From the NCBI GenBank assembly GCA_934754425.1, contig CAKVIN010000001.1, forward strand, positions 62,001 to 126,000: a stretch of DNA of 64,000 nt, in the 5' to 3' direction. Position 1 is the stretch's first letter. Each line of letters begins with the position of its first letter. The stretch is from an uncultured Candidatus Melainabacteria bacterium. GTDB taxonomy: Bacteria; Cyanobacteriota; Vampirovibrionia; Gastranaerophilales; Gastranaerophilaceae. The notes beneath the pieces are model-generated. The model had not been told where the DNA came from. It saw only the letters and a program-made list of their open reading frames with translations, and made no database searches. The translations under genes and the position numbers were made by a program. Positions 26,218 through 34,846 of this stretch are shown one piece after another.

Positions 26218-27843
26218 ATGGGAATGTCAGCATCACAAGCAAGGTTATTAAGTCTAGAAGCTAGACAATCAAACCTTGAATACCAAGGTCAACAAATTAA
26301 CCAAGAAAGAACAATCTTATCTCAACAATGTACTGCATTGTATAATAGCTTGTTATCAATGACAGTACCAACCCCTCCATCAACATCAGATTATACAACT
26401 GTTCAATACTCCGGTACTGATAATGCGACTAAGTTCACTTTAGGCACTATTACTCCAAAAGATGGTGGTTCATATAGCGTTGAAATTCAGTATGCAAAAA
26501 ATGGTAGCGCCCTTAAAGGAGGAACCTACGAAAATGTTAGTACATACAATATTGAACCAACACTAAGAGGTTATACCGTAAGTGAAATGAGCGATTATTC
26601 TACTCCGGTACAACATACATACATTAAAAACAATAACAATGAAGTTAATTCAACAAAAATTAAAGATGGTACAGTAACCGATAATACTACAATCATGCAT
26701 TCTGTAAATAATAAAGAAGAAGCTAGCAAATTCTCTAATGCTAAATTCTATTATTATGGAAAAGATGGATTTGTTGCTGCTTCAAGCTATGAGGATGCAA
26801 AAAATGCTAAAGATGGTGATGGCATCGTATATATATCAACAACTATTAGCGAAGTAAAAAAACAATTTCCTGAATACAATTGGAATGAAAGCAGTGGTGA
26901 AAATGCACATAGTGACTTTGTTTACGACCAAAAAGAAGACACTGTAACATATACAGAAGGCGGTATAACCAAAGATAATTTCGACAACGGAACTTATTAT
27001 AAACCAAATGGTGAAAAACTTAAATTTTCTGATTTGGAAGTTGCAGGCACTGATGCCTATGGAAATAAACTGTATAAATTACCGGAAAATGTTATAAAAT
27101 ATGATCCTTACGGCAATTCTACAAGCGTTAAAAACCCTGACTATGATTCAACACAAGCAAACAAAGGCACTACTGTTGGCGGTTCTGTAGTTCAAAAATT
27201 CACAAAAGATGTCCTTGGTAGCGCTTATGAAGAAGCATTGAAAGCAATTGCAAACTCTTATCCTGAATATAAAGATGAAAAAGGTAATCCAAATACAAAT
27301 GCTATTACTAACACTTTTTCAGTTATCTTTAAAACAAATAGCGCAGGCACTCAAGTACCTTATATCATTAAAACTGCTGATTATCAACAAAAAGCAGATT
27401 TAACTTCTAGCAACGGTCAAAACCAAATTGAAACATTTGCTATCGAAGCAAACGGAACATACACAGATGCAAAACAAACAGATGGATGCAAACTTACATT
27501 TGATACATCAGGCAGAATCAGTTCTATTGATATTCCTATCCTTGATGATAACGGTAAAGAAACTGGTAAATTTAACACAATTAAATTAGAAGCAGCTACA
27601 GTAACTGATGAGAATGCATATAAGGATGCTTATGCAGAATATGAATATAACACATATTTATATGACCAAAAGAACAAAGAAATAAACGCAAAAACAGAAG
27701 TTATTCAACAAGAAGATAGAAACTTGGAATTGAAGTTGCAAAGACTTGATAACGAAAGAACACAGATTAAAACAGAAATCGAAGCTGTTAAAAAAGTTAT
27801 CAATGACAACATCGAAGGTTCTTACAAAACATTCTCAGGCTAA
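26218..27843 (+). CDS. 541-aa coiled-coil/axial-type protein under a sigma-28 promoter
   Basis: The protein starts MGMSASQARLLSLEARQSNL and continues with a helical QGQQINQERTILSQQ segment. It ends in a long coiled coil (QQEDRNLELKLQRLDNERTQ then IKTEIEAVKKVINDNIEGSY). The centre is Ser/Thr/Asn/Tyr-rich and beta-like. Helical termini that could pair around a variable middle domain recall flagellar axial and hook-associated proteins, and the sigma-28 promoter places it in the late flagellar class. I know this N-terminal style from Gastranaerophilales proteins of unknown function. GGAG precedes the ATG. It has no Sec signal, consistent with type III export or a cytoplasmic role. Confidence 0.65.
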   Translation: MGMSASQARLLSLEARQSNLEYQGQQINQERTILSQQCTALYNSLLSMTVPTPPSTSDYTTVQYSGTDNATKFTLGTITPKDGGSYSVEIQYAKNGSALKGGTYENVSTYNIEPTLRGYTVSEMSDYSTPVQHTYIKNNNNEVNSTKIKDGTVTDNTTIMHSVNNKEEASKFSNAKFYYYGKDGFVAASSYEDAKNAKDGDGIVYISTTISEVKKQFPEYNWNESSGENAHSDFVYDQKEDTVTYTEGGITKDNFDNGTYYKPNGEKLKFSDLEVAGTDAYGNKLYKLPENVIKYDPYGNSTSVKNPDYDSTQANKGTTVGGSVVQKFTKDVLGSAYEEALKAIANSYPEYKDEKGNPNTNAITNTFSVIFKTNSAGTQVPYIIKTADYQQKADLTSSNGQNQIETFAIEANGTYTDAKQTDGCKLTFDTSGRISSIDIPILDDNGKETGKFNTIKLEAATVTDENAYKDAYAEYEYNTYLYDQKNKEINAKTEVIQQEDRNLELKLQRLDNERTQIKTEIEAVKKVINDNIEGSYKTFSG

Positions 27844-27910
27844 GAATTATACTAATCAATCATTGATTTTGTGCCATTAAACAAATATTGGTTATAAAAT
27901 TAATGAGTAT

Positions 27911-28702
27911 TTAAGAAGCCGACCAACTACCAAATTGCGTTGCGCTCCAATGTAATTTGTTTCTGAGAACTGAATAAAACCCATCATCATTTAGAAATAC
28001 TAATTTAGATTTCTGTTTTGAGGTTTTAATAGAAATTTGTTTAACACATTCTGTTGTTTCATATCCATCAACCGCAACTGACAATAATTTATCAGATGTT
28101 TTCACAGTAATTGTTTCTCCAACAGGAACTACAAGCGGACGAACATTGAGAGTATGCGGACAAATCGGAACGATTACCAATGCATCCAGTGTCGGATATA
28201 AAACAGGGCCTCCTGCTGACAATCCATAGGCTGTTGAACCGGTCGGAGTGGAAATAATTAAACCGTCTGCTATATAATCACATACAAATTTTCCATTGAT
28301 TTCTAAAAAGAATTTTGATGTACGTGATGGCATACATCCTTTTATTACAAAATCATTCAAAGCAAATTTGTTATCAGATTCCAACATCAAGCGTTCTTCG
28401 GTGGAAAACTTTCCGACAAGAATTTTTTCAACAGCTTGATTTATCTCATTTATACCGACTTGTGAAAGAAATCCGAGCCTTCCGAGATTAATGCCCAAAA
28501 CAGGAATATCAGAATAATATTTTGCCGTTTTTAACAAAGTTCCATCACCGCCGATAACAAATGTAAAATCGCCATAATTTTCCAAATTATCTATATCAAA
28601 AAGTTTGAATTCTGCTTCTTTGTTTTCCAGCGCAGATTGTAATTCCTTTAAGGCTTTTTCCCAACCCGATATTTGTTTATTATATACAACATTAAATTTC
28701 AT
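27911..28702 (-). CDS. nadK: NAD kinase
   Basis: NadK phosphorylates NAD to NADP. FVIGGDGTLLKTAKY carries the catalytic GGDG, followed by GINLGRLGFLS, the NE/D-type region and STPTGSTAYGLSAGGPVL. The start at 28,702 gives 263 aa beginning MKFNVVYNKQIS, the usual NadK N-terminus; the longer frame to 28,750 would cover the divergent promoter of the BFN gene. Terminal residues (HWSATQFGSWSAS) are unremarkable. Confidence 0.95.
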   Translation of the reverse strand: MKFNVVYNKQISGWEKALKELQSALENKEAEFKLFDIDNLENYGDFTFVIGGDGTLLKTAKYYSDIPVLGINLGRLGFLSQVGINEINQAVEKILVGKFSTEERLMLESDNKFALNDFVIKGCMPSRTSKFFLEINGKFVCDYIADGLIISTPTGSTAYGLSAGGPVLYPTLDALVIVPICPHTLNVRPLVVPVGETITVKTSDKLLSVAVDGYETTECVKQISIKTSKQKSKLVFLNDDGFYSVLRNKLHWSATQFGSWSAS

Positions 28703-28773
28703 ACATCGGATTATATCATATAAATCAGGCTTGTGGTATAATATTCGCAAAAGAGTTTAAATACGAGGTTATT

Positions 28774-29283
28774 ATGATAGAGATGAAAGTTATGGGTATA
28801 GCACTTGATGTGAGAACAAACTCACCGATTGTTGTACTTCACGATTTGGATAATAGAAAAGCATTGCCAATCTGGATTGGTTCTGCAGAAGCAAGTGCAA
28901 TCATTAGATGCATTGAAGGACTTGTTGTTGCACGTCCAATGACACACGATTTAGTTGCAAATATTATTGAAAAAACAGGCTATAAGCTTGAAAAAATCGA
29001 GATTAATGATGTTGAAAAAGATACTTATTATGCAACATTATTCTTAGAAAAAGATGGCGAAACACTTGAAATTGACGCTCGTCCATCTGATGCGATAGCA
29101 GTTGCAATGAGAGCAGAAGCACCAATTTTTGTAACTGCAAATGTATTGATGAACGGCTCTGTTTCTACTGATACAGCAAAAGATGAAGAAGAAGCACAAG
29201 AATTCAAAGATTTCATCCAAAACATCAAACCTTCTGATTTTGAAAAATTGATGGAAGGAAAGCATAAAGAAAACGACCAATAG
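28774..29283 (+). CDS. Bifunctional nuclease (BFN/DUF151) family protein
   Basis: The 169-aa protein matches the BFN family: VMGIALDVRTNSPIVVLHD, LPIWIGSAEASAI, RPMTHDLVANII, the YYATLFLEKDGE strand and the IDARPSDAIAVAMRAEAPIF block are the family hallmarks. Members include plant and archaeal/bacterial proteins with reported DNase and RNase activity; the bacterial role is unsettled. A TGG-TATAAT extended -10 box lies at 28,734-28,742, divergent from nadK. Confidence 0.88.
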   Translation: MIEMKVMGIALDVRTNSPIVVLHDLDNRKALPIWIGSAEASAIIRCIEGLVVARPMTHDLVANIIEKTGYKLEKIEINDVEKDTYYATLFLEKDGETLEIDARPSDAIAVAMRAEAPIFVTANVLMNGSVSTDTAKDEEEAQEFKDFIQNIKPSDFEKLMEGKHKENDQ

Positions 29284-29322
29284 CGAATTTGATTAAATTT
29301 CAAAGCTTAAGGAGGCTCAATC

Positions 29323-29610
29323 ATGACATATATCTATGTTAAAGACTCAGAAGGTTTTGTAGTAAAAAAATTGGCAAGCGAATTACAATCTGATGAAATA
29401 GTGATAAGCAGAGAGGAATTTGAGCAACTTTCCGGTGATACATATTATGCAAAAAAATATGGTCGTGGCGGTAAAAGAGTTGGAGCAGGACGAAAACCGA
29501 CAAATGGAGTTGTGTTAGCATTTCAAATTAGAGTTTCAGAAAAAGAAAAAGAATTCATCAATTATGCTCGTGCACATAAACTTAATTATGATGAATTAAT
29601 GCAAGGTTAA
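29323..29610 (+). CDS. Small basic protein with GGKRVGAGRKP motif
   Basis: This 95-aa protein has a strong ribosome-binding site (AAGGAGG, 7 nt before ATG) and lies 39 bases after the BFN gene. Its middle contains KYGRGGKRVGAGRKPTNG, a turn found in phage and ribbon-helix-helix-type DNA-binding proteins, followed by VVLAFQIRVSEKEKEFINYA, which reads like an RHH strand-helix. It may be a small DNA-binding regulator. No named homolog is claimed. Confidence 0.55.
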   Translation: MTYIYVKDSEGFVVKKLASELQSDEIVISREEFEQLSGDTYYAKKYGRGGKRVGAGRKPTNGVVLAFQIRVSEKEKEFINYARAHKLNYDELMQG

Positions 29611-29623
29611 GTATTATTAATAG

Positions 29624-29642
29624 GTTGGGCTTTCAGCCCAAC
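29624..29642. repeat. Short hairpin repeat before dapL
   Basis: GTTGGGCT-TTC-AGCCCAAC is a perfect 8-bp hairpin followed by AAAAAACA. It resembles the element at 3719-3737 and likewise sits 20-50 bases before a downstream co-directional gene. Confidence 0.55.
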
Positions 29643-29661
29643 AAAAAACACAGAGGACAGT

Positions 29662-30837
29662 ATGAATATAAACACAAATTATGACAATTTAGAACAAAGT
29701 TATTTATTTTCAACAGTAGCGAAAAAAGTAAGCGAATTTATTTCTAATAATCCTGATAAAAAAGTAATCAGACTTGGAATCGGTGACGTAACTTTACCTT
29801 TATGCAAAGCTGTAGTGGAAGCTTTACACAAAGCCGTTGATGAAATGGGAGTTCAAGCAAGCTTTAGAGGTTATGGGCCGGAACAAGGCTATGACTTTTT
29901 GCGTGAAGCTGTTCAGAAATACTACAAAAGTCATAATGTAGAGTTAGACTTAGACGAAATCTTTATTTCTGACGGTGCAAAGAGTGATTTGGGTAATATT
30001 TTGGACTTATTTGCGAAAGAAAATACTGTTCTAGTTCCAGACCCTGTTTATCCGGTTTATGTTGACACAAATGTTATGGCAGGAAGAAAAGTTGTTTATG
30101 TGAATGCAAACGGTGAAAACGAGTTTTTACCGTTACCGGATAAAAATGTAAAAGCTGATATTATTTACATCTGTTCTCCTAACAACCCAACCGGTGCTGT
30201 TTATAACAAAGAACAATTGCGTGCTTGGGTTGGTTATGCAAAATCAATGAATGCAGTTATTCTTTTCGATTCAGCTTACGAATGTTTTATTTCTGACGAA
30301 AATTTACCAAGAAGCATCTATGAAATAGAGGGTGCTAAAGAATGTGCTATTGAATTCTGTTCTTTATCTAAAACTGCAGGCTTCACCGGCACAAGATGCG
30401 GATACACAATTGTTCCAAAGGCTTTAGGCAAACTAAATAAAATGTGGTTAAGACGTCAGACAACAAAATTTAACGGTGTTCCTTATATTGTACAAAGAGC
30501 TGCAGAAGCAGTTTTCACTCCGGAAGGACAAAAAGAAATTAAAGAAAATATTGGTTATTACAAAGAAAACGCAAAAGTAATTTCTGATACGCTTAAAAAA
30601 TGCAATATTTGGCACGTTGGCGGAAAACATTCTCCATACATTTGGTTAAAATGCCCTAACAATATGAAATCTTGGGAATTCTTTGATTACTTGTTAGAAA
30701 ACGCTCAAGTAGTTGGCACTCCAGGGGCAGGATTTGGTAAAAACGGCGAAGGTTATTTCCGTTTAACTTCTTTTGGCTCAAAAGAAAATACCGTTGAAGC
30801 TATGCAAAGATTTGAAAAGCTGTTTTTAAACGTGTAG
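29662..30837 (+). CDS. dapL: LL-diaminopimelate aminotransferase
   Basis: DapL converts tetrahydrodipicolinate directly to LL-DAP using glutamate, bypassing DapCDE. The protein is a class I/II PLP aminotransferase of 391 aa with the DapL N-terminus (VIRLGIGDVTLPL, then FRGYGPEQGYDFLREAV) and the PLP lysine in EFCSLSKTAGFTGTRCGY. This route is known from plants, cyanobacteria, chlamydiae and some anaerobes, and supports a cyanobacteria-related host. It pairs functionally with dapA at 22.8 kb. Confidence 0.93.
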   Translation: MNINTNYDNLEQSYLFSTVAKKVSEFISNNPDKKVIRLGIGDVTLPLCKAVVEALHKAVDEMGVQASFRGYGPEQGYDFLREAVQKYYKSHNVELDLDEIFISDGAKSDLGNILDLFAKENTVLVPDPVYPVYVDTNVMAGRKVVYVNANGENEFLPLPDKNVKADIIYICSPNNPTGAVYNKEQLRAWVGYAKSMNAVILFDSAYECFISDENLPRSIYEIEGAKECAIEFCSLSKTAGFTGTRCGYTIVPKALGKLNKMWLRRQTTKFNGVPYIVQRAAEAVFTPEGQKEIKENIGYYKENAKVISDTLKKCNIWHVGGKHSPYIWLKCPNNMKSWEFFDYLLENAQVVGTPGAGFGKNGEGYFRLTSFGSKENTVEAMQRFEKLFLNV

Positions 30838-30869
30838 ATAAATATATAAAAGTTTAAAAACTTAGCGAA

Positions 30870-32852
30870 TTAGACCATTTCTCTTAATTTTTTGAGTTGG
30901 TCACGAATTTCTGCGGCACGTTCAAAATCAAGTATTTTAGCGGCTTTGTGCATATCTTTTTCCAGTTTATTAATAAGTTTTGGTAAATCTTTTTTATCAA
31001 TTCCTAATTCTACCATTTCTTCCGCTACAATATCTTCAAGATTTCTGTAACTTGCAACAAGAGAAAGTAAATTGTTTTCAATCGGCTTCTTAATCGTTTG
31101 CGGAATAATGCCGTATTTTTTGTTATACGCAAGCTGAATTTCACGTCTTCTGTTCGTTTCATCAATTGCTTTTTGCATAGAGTCTGTAATCTTATCTGCA
31201 TACATAATTACTTCACCACAAGCATTACGAGCCGCACGACCGATTGTCTGAATCAAACTGGTCTCTGACCTTAAAAACCCTTCTTTATCTGCATCCATAA
31301 TAGCTACAAGCGAAACTTCCGGAATATCGAGCCCTTCTCTTAAAAGATTTACACCAATCAAAACATCAAACTCACCGAGCCTTAAATCTCTCAAAATTTC
31401 AACACGTTCAATTGATTTGACTCCGCTATGCAAATATCTTACACGTATTCCTTCTTGTAAAAAGAAATCGCACAAATCTTCCGCCATCCTTTTTGTCAAA
31501 GTCGTTATCAAAACTCGCTCGTCCTTCTTGGCACGTTTTTCTATTTCCATTTTCAAATCTGCAATCTGCGTTTCTATCGGTTTTACTGTAATTTTAGGGT
31601 CTACAAGTCCTGTCGGTCTGATAATCTGCTCAACAAGTTGCTGCGAAGTTTGTTTTTCAAAATCAGCCGGAGTTGCAGATATGTATATTTTTTGTCCGAC
31701 TTTTGCAAAAAATTCTTCGCTCTTTAAAGGTCTGTTATCTTTTGCACAAGGTAGACGGAAACCAAAGTCTACAAGAGTTTTCTTTCTTGCTGCATCACCA
31801 TGATACATACCGTTCAATTGCGGAATTGTTACATGAGATTCATCAATAACAGTCAAAAAATCACCTTGAAAATAATCCAACAAAGTTGCAGGAGCAGAAC
31901 CCACCGGTCTGCGTTCTATTATTCTTGAATAGTTTTCAATTCCTGAACAATACCCCATTTCCTTAATCATTTCTATATCATATTTTACTCTTTGCTGAAG
32001 TCGTTGAGATTCCAGAATTTTATTTTCACTTTCCAGTTCAACAACTCTATTTTTAAGTTCAGTCTTTATCATAGAAATTGTTTCGTCTTCGTTTTCGTCA
32101 TAAGCAATATAATGCACAGCAGGATAAATCATTACCGATTCCGGCACTTCAATAATTTCACCAGTCAAATTATCAATTTTAACAATTTTTTCAATCTCAT
32201 CACCAAAAAAATAAATCCTTGTGATAATTTTTTCGTAAGCCGGCATGATTTCTAAAATATCGCCTCTTGCTCTAAATGTTGAACGCTCTAAAACCAAATC
32301 ATTCCTTGTATATTGAGTCATTACAAGATGTTTGATTAAATCCCCTCTATCAAGAGTGTCGCCAACTTTAACCTGAATTGTTCCTTTAAAATAACTTTCA
32401 GGCAAACCTAAACCATAAATACAGCTTACAGAAGCAACAATAATAACATCATTTCTTTCGTACAAACTTCTGGTTGTATTATGTCTAAGCCTATCAATTT
32501 CTTCATTAATACTTGCAGATTTTTCTATATAAGTGTCAGTCCTTGGAATATAAGCTTCCGGTTGATAATAATCATAATAAGAAATAAAATATTCAACCGC
32601 ATTATTAGGAAAAAGCTCTTTGAATTCATTATAAAGTTGTGCTGCCAAAGTCTTGTTGTGTGCAATTATTAATGTAGGTTTCTGAAATTGCTCGATTACA
32701 TTTGCGATAGTAAATGTTTTTCCGGAGCCGGTAATCCCTAATAATGTTTGAGTATCATCTCCGGCTTTTAAACCTTCGACAAGTTGTTCTATTGCTTTTG
32801 GCTGGTCACCTGACGGTTTATATTTCGATATTAATTCAAATTTTCTTTCCAT
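30870..32852 (-). CDS. uvrB: Excinuclease ABC subunit B
   Basis: UvrB is the damage-verifying helicase of nucleotide excision repair. LLGITGSGKTFTIANV is Walker A, the beta-hairpin region YYDYYQPEAYIPRTDTYIEK is unique to UvrB, VIDESHVTIPQ holds the DEAH-like box, LIGVNLLREGLDIPEVSLV is motif V, and the C-terminal UVR domain (EKDMHKAAKILDFERAAEIRDQ) binds UvrC. Length 660 aa is normal. Confidence 0.97.
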   Translation of the reverse strand: MERKFELISKYKPSGDQPKAIEQLVEGLKAGDDTQTLLGITGSGKTFTIANVIEQFQKPTLIIAHNKTLAAQLYNEFKELFPNNAVEYFISYYDYYQPEAYIPRTDTYIEKSASINEEIDRLRHNTTRSLYERNDVIIVASVSCIYGLGLPESYFKGTIQVKVGDTLDRGDLIKHLVMTQYTRNDLVLERSTFRARGDILEIMPAYEKIITRIYFFGDEIEKIVKIDNLTGEIIEVPESVMIYPAVHYIAYDENEDETISMIKTELKNRVVELESENKILESQRLQQRVKYDIEMIKEMGYCSGIENYSRIIERRPVGSAPATLLDYFQGDFLTVIDESHVTIPQLNGMYHGDAARKKTLVDFGFRLPCAKDNRPLKSEEFFAKVGQKIYISATPADFEKQTSQQLVEQIIRPTGLVDPKITVKPIETQIADLKMEIEKRAKKDERVLITTLTKRMAEDLCDFFLQEGIRVRYLHSGVKSIERVEILRDLRLGEFDVLIGVNLLREGLDIPEVSLVAIMDADKEGFLRSETSLIQTIGRAARNACGEVIMYADKITDSMQKAIDETNRRREIQLAYNKKYGIIPQTIKKPIENNLLSLVASYRNLEDIVAEEMVELGIDKKDLPKLINKLEKDMHKAAKILDFERAAEIRDQLKKLREMV

Positions 32853-32949
32853 AAAAGTATTATAACACTCAGGAAAAATGTTTTGTAATCAATAACTTTT
32901 TATAGTTAAATAAAATTCAAAAAACTTATTCAAAAAAAAGATAAAAAAG

Positions 32950-32978
32950 TTTACAATACTTTTATTTTATGATATAGT
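32950..32978 (+). promoter_or_regulatory. Promoter of pilT
   Basis: TTTACA (32,950-32,955), a 17-nt spacer and TATAGT (32,973-32,978) give a start near 32,985, about 60 bases before the pilT ATG. Confidence 0.6.
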
Positions 32979-33043
32979 TTTTGTGTGAAAGAGTGCTAAA
33001 TTGCGAACAATGTCTTCGCAAAATAATAGATGAGGGCTGTTTA

Positions 33044-34114
33044 ATGCTTATAGAAAAATATTTAGAAGTAGTTGTAAAACAGAGAGGATCTGATTTACAC
33101 ATTTCTGCTGGCTTACCTCCGGTTGTCCGTATAGATGGTAATTTGCAAAGAATGGATGTTCCTGCATTAAAACCGGAAGAAGTTGAATTACTTTTATTCC
33201 CAATGTTAAACAAAGAACAAAGACGTAGACTTGAACAAGACTGGGAACTTGACTTTTCTTACGGAATTCAAGGCTTAAGCCGTTTCAGGGTTAATATTTA
33301 TAAAGATAGAGGAAATTATGCAGCTGCTTTCCGTGTAATTGCATCAAAAGTACCTTCTTTCAAAGAATTAGGTTTATCTGATACAGTTAGAAAAATTGCT
33401 GAAAAACCACGTGGATTGGTTCTTGTAACAGGACCTACCGGTTCTGGTAAATCAACTACCTTAGCAGCAATGATTAATTATATCAACGAAACTCGTTCAG
33501 AACACATTTTGACAATTGAAGACCCTATCGAATTTATTCACCCGTCAAAGCGTTCTATCATCCACCAAAGAGAACTTGGTCAAGATACAAGAAGCTTCGC
33601 AAACGCATTAAAATCAGCTCTTCGTGAAGATCCGGACATCATTCTGGTAGGTGAGATGCGTGATTTGGATACAATCCGATTAGCGTTAACAGCTGCAGAA
33701 ACAGGTCACTTAGTATTTGGTACTTTGCACACTTCTTCAGCTTCTCAAACAATTGACCGTATCATCGACGTATTCCCTGAAGGTCAACAACAACAAGTAA
33801 GAGTTCAGCTTTCTAACTCATTAGTAGCTGTATTCTCACAAACATTGTTGCCACTTCTTCAAGCTGATGGTTCAAAACAAGGTCGTGTAATGGCTCAAGA
33901 AGTTATGTTAGTAATCCCTGCAATTGCAAACTTAATTAGAGAAGCAAAGGCAGCTCAGATTTATTCTACAATGCAAACAAACTCAGGTTTTGGTATGCAA
34001 ACATTAGAAATGTCATTACGTGATTTGTATATGAGAAAGAAAATTACTCTTGAAGACGCTCTTGCTCGTTCAAGCAGACCGGAAGAATTCAAGAGAGGAT
34101 TACAAAACTCATAA
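33044..34114 (+). CDS. pilT: Type IV pilus retraction ATPase PilT
   Basis: PilT is the hexameric motor that depolymerises type IV pili and drives twitching. The Walker A GPTGSGKSTTLAAMI, the Asp box ILTIEDPIEFIH, Walker B DIILVGEMRDLDTIRLAL, and the His box ETGHLVFGTLHTSS are all present; the N-terminal GSDLHISAGLPPVVRI domain is also typical. The C-terminus lacks an AIRNLIRE motif in exact form but reads ANLIREAKAAQIYS. The ATG at 33,044 (356 aa) is chosen because GAGGG precedes it and the family begins here; an upstream TTG overlaps the promoter. No other pil gene is adjacent. Confidence 0.94.
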   Translation: MLIEKYLEVVVKQRGSDLHISAGLPPVVRIDGNLQRMDVPALKPEEVELLLFPMLNKEQRRRLEQDWELDFSYGIQGLSRFRVNIYKDRGNYAAAFRVIASKVPSFKELGLSDTVRKIAEKPRGLVLVTGPTGSGKSTTLAAMINYINETRSEHILTIEDPIEFIHPSKRSIIHQRELGQDTRSFANALKSALREDPDIILVGEMRDLDTIRLALTAAETGHLVFGTLHTSSASQTIDRIIDVFPEGQQQQVRVQLSNSLVAVFSQTLLPLLQADGSKQGRVMAQEVMLVIPAIANLIREAKAAQIYSTMQTNSGFGMQTLEMSLRDLYMRKKITLEDALARSSRPEEFKRGLQNS

Positions 34115-34136
34115 GAGAACAAAAATATATAATCAA

Positions 34137-34168
34137 AAAAAGACGAAAATACTTCTTTCGTCTTTTTT
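34137..34168 (+). terminator. Terminator after pilT
   Basis: AAAGACGAAA and TTTCGTCTTT pair over a seven-base loop and are followed by a T-run. Confidence 0.85.
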
Positions 34169-34208
34169 GATTAAATAAAAATATAATATTATTTATAATA
34201 AAATTAAT

Positions 34209-34658
34209 ATGACAAATAATACAGTAGATTTAACAAACTATTTTACACAAACTCCCTCGATGGAAGAAGTTAAAGACTTTTTGACAAAAACGTCAAATGA
34301 AGGAAAAGTGTATATAACATCATCACCAGATTGGCTTATTGATATCCCCTCAACTTCAAAAAGAAAAGATCATATTGCAAAATCAAGTCAGTTTAAGTTT
34401 ATGAATAAGGCGCAAAAACGACGTCACAATAAATATATTATGGCAATAGAAGTTTTATTATCCAAAGCGGTATATATTGGAGAATCCACAAATCGAAAAT
34501 TCTTAGAGAAACCCGATGTAATTAAATACCACTATTTTAAAGTAGAAGCTAAAATTAATGATAAAATATATGAAATCATATTTGACGCAGAAGAACATAT
34601 TTCTGACATAACATCAAAACCACAAATTGTACATTTATATGATATAAAAGAAAAATAA
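34209..34658 (+). CDS. LPD3/BECR-like small orphan protein
   Basis: The 149-aa protein is not recognised by name, but its C-terminal half has the pattern of the LPD3/PBECR domains usually embedded in phage polyproteins: a HNKYIMAIEVLLSKAVYIGE helix, VIKYHYFKVEAKINDKIYEI, then FDAEE and a final VHLYDIKEK strand. The island paralogs at 55.1, 56.7 and 59.1 kb share the same layout. Such domains are related to BECR-fold nucleases, so an RNA- or DNA-directed activity is possible. It stands alone between two terminator-like structures, with no clear ribosome-binding site before its ATG. Confidence 0.45.
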   Translation: MTNNTVDLTNYFTQTPSMEEVKDFLTKTSNEGKVYITSSPDWLIDIPSTSKRKDHIAKSSQFKFMNKAQKRRHNKYIMAIEVLLSKAVYIGESTNRKFLEKPDVIKYHYFKVEAKINDKIYEIIFDAEEHISDITSKPQIVHLYDIKEK

Positions 34659-34665
34659 TAAAATA

Positions 34666-34729
34666 AAGAATTCCTCCCTGAGTGCGAACAATTTTAGCTG
34701 TCCGTTAAAAATCTCTGGGAGGAATTCTT
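34666..34729. repeat. Long-stem inverted repeat of unknown role
   Basis: AAGAATTCCTCCC (34,666-34,678) and GGGAGGAATTCTT (34,717-34,729) pair perfectly over 13 bp with a 38-base loop. There is no T-run on either side, which argues against a simple terminator. It could be a small structured RNA, a miniature element remnant or a processing site. Confidence 0.6.
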
Positions 34730-34846
34730 AAATTACCTACCCATATTATAACCTATATTTTTAGAAATTCAAGTAGTTTTACAAAAACATTTGTTTTATC
34801 AACATGTCTAATTGTATAAACTTTTTGCATAATCCATAATTTGAGT

